A stretch of 64,000 nt of DNA, from the NCBI GenBank assembly GCA_003022435.1, contig PXUA01000006.1, forward strand, positions 1-64,000, given 5' to 3'. The translations under genes were made by a program, and so were the position numbers. The stretch comes from Bacteroidetes bacterium SW_9_63_38 (GTDB lineage Bacteria; Bacteroidota; Rhodothermia; Rhodothermales; Salinibacteraceae). The notes beneath the pieces were generated by a model. The model did not search any database and was not told where the DNA came from. It was given only the letters and a program-made list of their open reading frames with translations. Below are positions 61,865-64,000 of this stretch, piece after piece (within the stretch, counting starts at the first letter, position 1; each line of letters begins with the position of its first letter).

Positions 61865-62307
61865 TCACAGGTCGTAGATAACCTGCACCGTCCAGCCGTC
61901 GTCGGTTTGCTGCACGTCGAGACCGTGGAAGGTAATTGCCTTGATCTCCGTGTGCACGACGTGGCGGTCGGGATCGATGGGCTCGCCCCGGACCGTGGCC
62001 GTGAGGGTAAGGCCCTCGGTCGTGGCCGCAATGGCGTCGACCGCAAAGTCGCAGAAGGGGCGACGGTCGACCGTATGCCGGTAGTTGAGTTCCGAGAGCC
62101 GGTTCACCATCAGTGCCTCGCGGTCGCGCCCCTGGACCGTGAGGGGGTGTCCGTCTGCGCCCGTACGTCGCCGGGGTCGGTCAGGACGTGAAGCGTGCCC
62201 GCGGCGGCCCGATCGAAGAGCTGTGTGAGCGTGTGGGCGGTGATCCGAAGGCCGACGTCGCCGGTGTGGTCGATCTCGTGGAGCCAGGGTGGGGGAGAGG
62301 TGAGCAT
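61865..62307 (-). pseudogene. archease, interrupted by a single-base frameshift
   Basis: Archease activates the RtcB RNA ligase. The start at 62307 reads PWLHEIDHTGDVGLRITAHTLTQLFDRAAAGTLHVLTDPGDV and then leaves the frame. The other frame continues with LTVQGRDREALMVNRLSELNYRHTVD to the normal end ITFHGLDVQQTDDGWTVQVIYDL. The break maps to a run of five C (G on the plus strand, 62143-62147); a sixth C would restore one 147-codon frame. It is either a real mutation, a sequencing error in a homopolymer or, less likely, a recoding site. Confidence 0.75.
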
Positions 62308-62382
62308 ATACGGGGATCTCCTTGCTCGGACGGGCTTCGGGTCGGTGATCGAAGGGAGCCAGCGCACGGGGCGCCGGGCCTG

Positions 62383-63285
62383 CTACGGCGTCGACCCAGA
62401 GGGTTCGAGGGCGGGCACTTCCACCGTGAGGCCGTCGTAGGCCAGCTGCACGTCGTCGGGGAGGTGGGCGTTGGCCTCGGCGTGGCGCACATTGTGGGTC
62501 ATGTGCACGAAGTAGGTCCGCCGGGCCCCGATGCGGCGGGCGTTCGCGACGGCCTCATCGAACGAGAAGTGGGAGGGATGGGGCTCGGGGCGCAGGGCGT
62601 CGAGCACAAGCACATCGATCCCGTCGAGTCCGTCAAAGCTGGCGGGCGGGATGGTGCTCACGTCGGTCAGGTAGGCAAAGCCGCCGATGCGGTAGCCGTA
62701 GGCGGGCGTGGTGCCGTGATGGAGTAGGATGGGATCGACCGGGAGGGTTTCCGGATCGTCGTGGCGGCTCGTCACCGTAAAGGGGCCGTCGACCTCCTCC
62801 AGTGCCACGTTGGCGGCTCCGGGATAGGGATCGCTCCCAAAGATGTAGTCGTAGCCGCGGCGGAGGACGGCGGCGGTATCGGGATGCGCGTAGCAGGGCA
62901 TCACCGTTTTGTTCTGGAAAAAGAAGGGCCGCAGGTCGTCGAGTCCCACGACGTGGTCGAAGTGGTGGTGCGTGTAGCAGACCGCGTCGATGCGGTCGAT
63001 GTTTTCGCGGAAGGCCTGCTGGCGAAAGTCGGGCCCCGTGTCGATGAGGAGGCCGAGGGCCCCGGCGCGGATGTAGCAGGCACAGCGGGTGCGGGTGTCG
63101 CGCGGGTCGTCGGATGTGCAGACGTCACACCCGCAGCCGAGTACGGGCACGCCCGTCGATGTGCCGGTGCCGAGGAGGGTTACCGTCAGCGGCGGCGTGT
63201 CGGCGTGGCGGTGCCGGCCGGCCCCGTCGACGATGGACGCGGCATCCACGGCAGAATGGTTGGCGTTTCGGTTATTGCTCGGCAT
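62383..63285 (-). CDS. PhnP-like metallo-beta-lactamase-fold hydrolase
   Basis: 300-residue MBL-fold phosphodiesterase-like protein. Zinc-binding motif THHHFDH, a Cys-rich loop GCGCDVCTSDDPRDTRTRCAC typical of PhnP-like proteins, HPD, and HMTHN near the end. It probably cleaves cyclic phosphodiesters. The start at 63285 overlaps the end of the small gene downstream on the genome by 14 bp, indicating translational coupling. Confidence 0.88.
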   Translation of the reverse strand: MPSNNRNANHSAVDAASIVDGAGRHRHADTPPLTVTLLGTGTSTGVPVLGCGCDVCTSDDPRDTRTRCACYIRAGALGLLIDTGPDFRQQAFRENIDRIDAVCYTHHHFDHVVGLDDLRPFFFQNKTVMPCYAHPDTAAVLRRGYDYIFGSDPYPGAANVALEEVDGPFTVTSRHDDPETLPVDPILLHHGTTPAYGYRIGGFAYLTDVSTIPPASFDGLDGIDVLVLDALRPEPHPSHFSFDEAVANARRIGARRTYFVHMTHNVRHAEANAHLPDDVQLAYDGLTVEVPALEPSGSTP

Positions 63286-63565
63286 GGGAAGCCTCCTCCG
63301 GTTCGGCGTCTACCGCGGCCCAGGTTTCTTCGAGGGCCTCGCGCACCGCCGGTTTGAGATAAATGGTGTCGAGCGGAGCGTCTCGCAGGGCGTCGGCCAT
63401 CACGACGAGCTGGGTTTCAGGCTGGTGCCGCTTGTTGAGCATGATGAGCTCCTCACCACCCATGATGCACCGACCGCCTCGAAAGTTGCCCTTTTCGATG
63501 CGAACCTCGAACCCAAGCCGCTCGGCCACATTCTCAAGCTCTTCGATAATGGTCGTCGTGTCCAT
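63272..63565 (-). CDS. small conserved-looking hypothetical protein
   Basis: 97-residue protein. N-terminal region TTTIIEELENVAERLGFEVRIEKGNFRGGRCIMGGEELIMLNKRHQPETQL, shown as consecutive elements, is an alpha/beta pattern with a conserved-looking NFRGGRC-GGE motif and an acidic C-terminus. Its stop overlaps the PhnP-like gene by 14 bp, so the pair is an operon. I do not recognise a named family. Confidence 0.7.
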   Translation of the reverse strand: MDTTTIIEELENVAERLGFEVRIEKGNFRGGRCIMGGEELIMLNKRHQPETQLVVMADALRDAPLDTIYLKPAVREALEETWAAVDAEPEEASHAEQ

Positions 63566-63727
63566 GCGCAGGAAGAGAACGAGTCCAAAGGCGCTACAAC
63601 TCTCGTCAGAACGCTGTGCTAACATACTTCGCACAACAGCCCTGCGTGCTGACTTCCTCCTCATTCCGCTACGTCCGGTCGGTTGTTCCCGATCCCGAGG
63701 AGGTTGAATGCGGGGGACGGCTGTGCC
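63566..63727. other. short intergenic region
   Basis: About 160 bp between two minus-strand genes. No feature seen except probable promoter sequence for the small gene. Confidence 0.3.
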
Positions 63728-64000
63728 CTATGGCTGTGTGCATGCGGCTGGATTGTCGGCAGTGTGTTCGTCGAGCCAGCTCGTCATGACGTCGAGGGCC
63801 AGCCCCAGATTGCCGACCTGACAGTGCTGGTTGGCCTGTTCGTCCTCGGTGAAGACACGCGTCGTCACGGAGCGTGCCTGGGTGAGGGCGTCTGCCTGGA
63901 GCCGCAGCAGGGCGGGCGGCTGGAACGCGTCGTTCTCGCCGACCGTCAAGAGCACGTCCTGGGTGACCCGGTCGGAGTGGAGGTGGCCGTCGTTCATGGC
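63728..64000 (-). CDS. alpha/beta hydrolase, C-terminal part (cut by window edge)
   Basis: The last 90 residues of a larger protein. VLLTVGENDAFQPPALL carries the probable catalytic Asp and NQHCQVGNLGLALDVMTSWLDEH carries the catalytic His, a pattern seen in alpha/beta hydrolases of the QHCQVGN type. The frame runs past the window edge, so the apparent Met at 63997 is unlikely to be the true start. Confidence 0.75.
   Translation of the reverse strand, partial: AMNDGHLHSDRVTQDVLLTVGENDAFQPPALLRLQADALTQARSVTTRVFTEDEQANQHCQVGNLGLALDVMTSWLDEHTADNPAACTQP

Overview
The window comes from a GC-rich bacterial chromosome. Proteins are strongly acidic, many genes lack a clear Shine-Dalgarno sequence, and outer-membrane proteins often end in Phe. 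The F-type ATP synthase locus encodes AtpZ, a, c, b, delta, alpha and gamma but no beta or epsilon subunit, with a bactofilin and an M23 peptidase just upstream. Together with the two-domain LytR_C/RsfS pair, the LptE lipoprotein behind a sigma-54 activator, a CarboxypepD-plug TonB receptor and a DUF4286 protein, this points to a halophilic member of the Bacteroidota/Rhodothermota, most like Salinibacter. That assignment is inference from gene content, not from a search.

Layout. 0-2.4 kb: a MITE-like element, a PKD/OmpA lipoprotein and rpsT. 2.8-11 kb: M23 peptidase, bactofilin and the atp operon on the plus strand. 11.2 kb: tRNA-Ser(GCU). 11.5-18.8 kb: NAD-binding SDR protein, RecD/Dda-like helicase, UPF0175 protein, DUF4286 protein, YcgL-type nucleotidyltransferase, sigma-54 activator and LptE. 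19-28.2 kb: acyl-reductase-like SDR protein, GAF/PAS histidine kinase, ArsR regulator, TonB receptor, PAP2-like membrane protein and prolyl-tRNA synthetase. 28.5-31.3 kb: a lipoprotein with an Arg-Ser repeat tail and a FadL/OMPP1-type porin. 31.5-36.9 kb: MltG, SGNH hydrolase, TsaD, a secreted protein, LytR_C protein, RsfS and DUF423. 37-45 kb: YheT-type hydrolase, PgeF, a 1-kb accessory gap holding a second MITE-like element, DivIVA-domain protein, M1 peptidase and a CNT nucleoside transporter. 45.2-49.5 kb: a minus-strand block of TonB_C lipoprotein, L,D-transpeptidase, HAD phosphatase, FabI and inositol monophosphatase. 49.6-52.5 kb: lipoprotein, BirA and CoaX. 52.5-58.6 kb: accessory-rich stretch with the inverted second copy of the first MITE, YaaA, YtxH protein, alpha/beta hydrolase, a terminator-capped structured RNA candidate, ssb, a decayed methyltransferase and intergenic repeats. 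58.6-64 kb: acyl-CoA dehydrogenase, purQ, truncated ATPase, frameshifted archease, PhnP-like hydrolase, a small conserved-looking protein and the end of another hydrolase.

Most genes are housekeeping: energy (atp), envelope growth (M23, bactofilin, MltG, L,D-transpeptidase, LptE), translation (rpsT, proS, tsaD, rsfS), lipid (fabI, acyl-CoA dehydrogenase) and cofactor/purine synthesis (birA, coaX, purQ). The most unusual items are the two MITE-like families, the RS-repeat lipoprotein, the RNA candidate near 56 kb and a set of short intergenic repeats. I saw no CRISPR array, prophage or complete insertion sequence.
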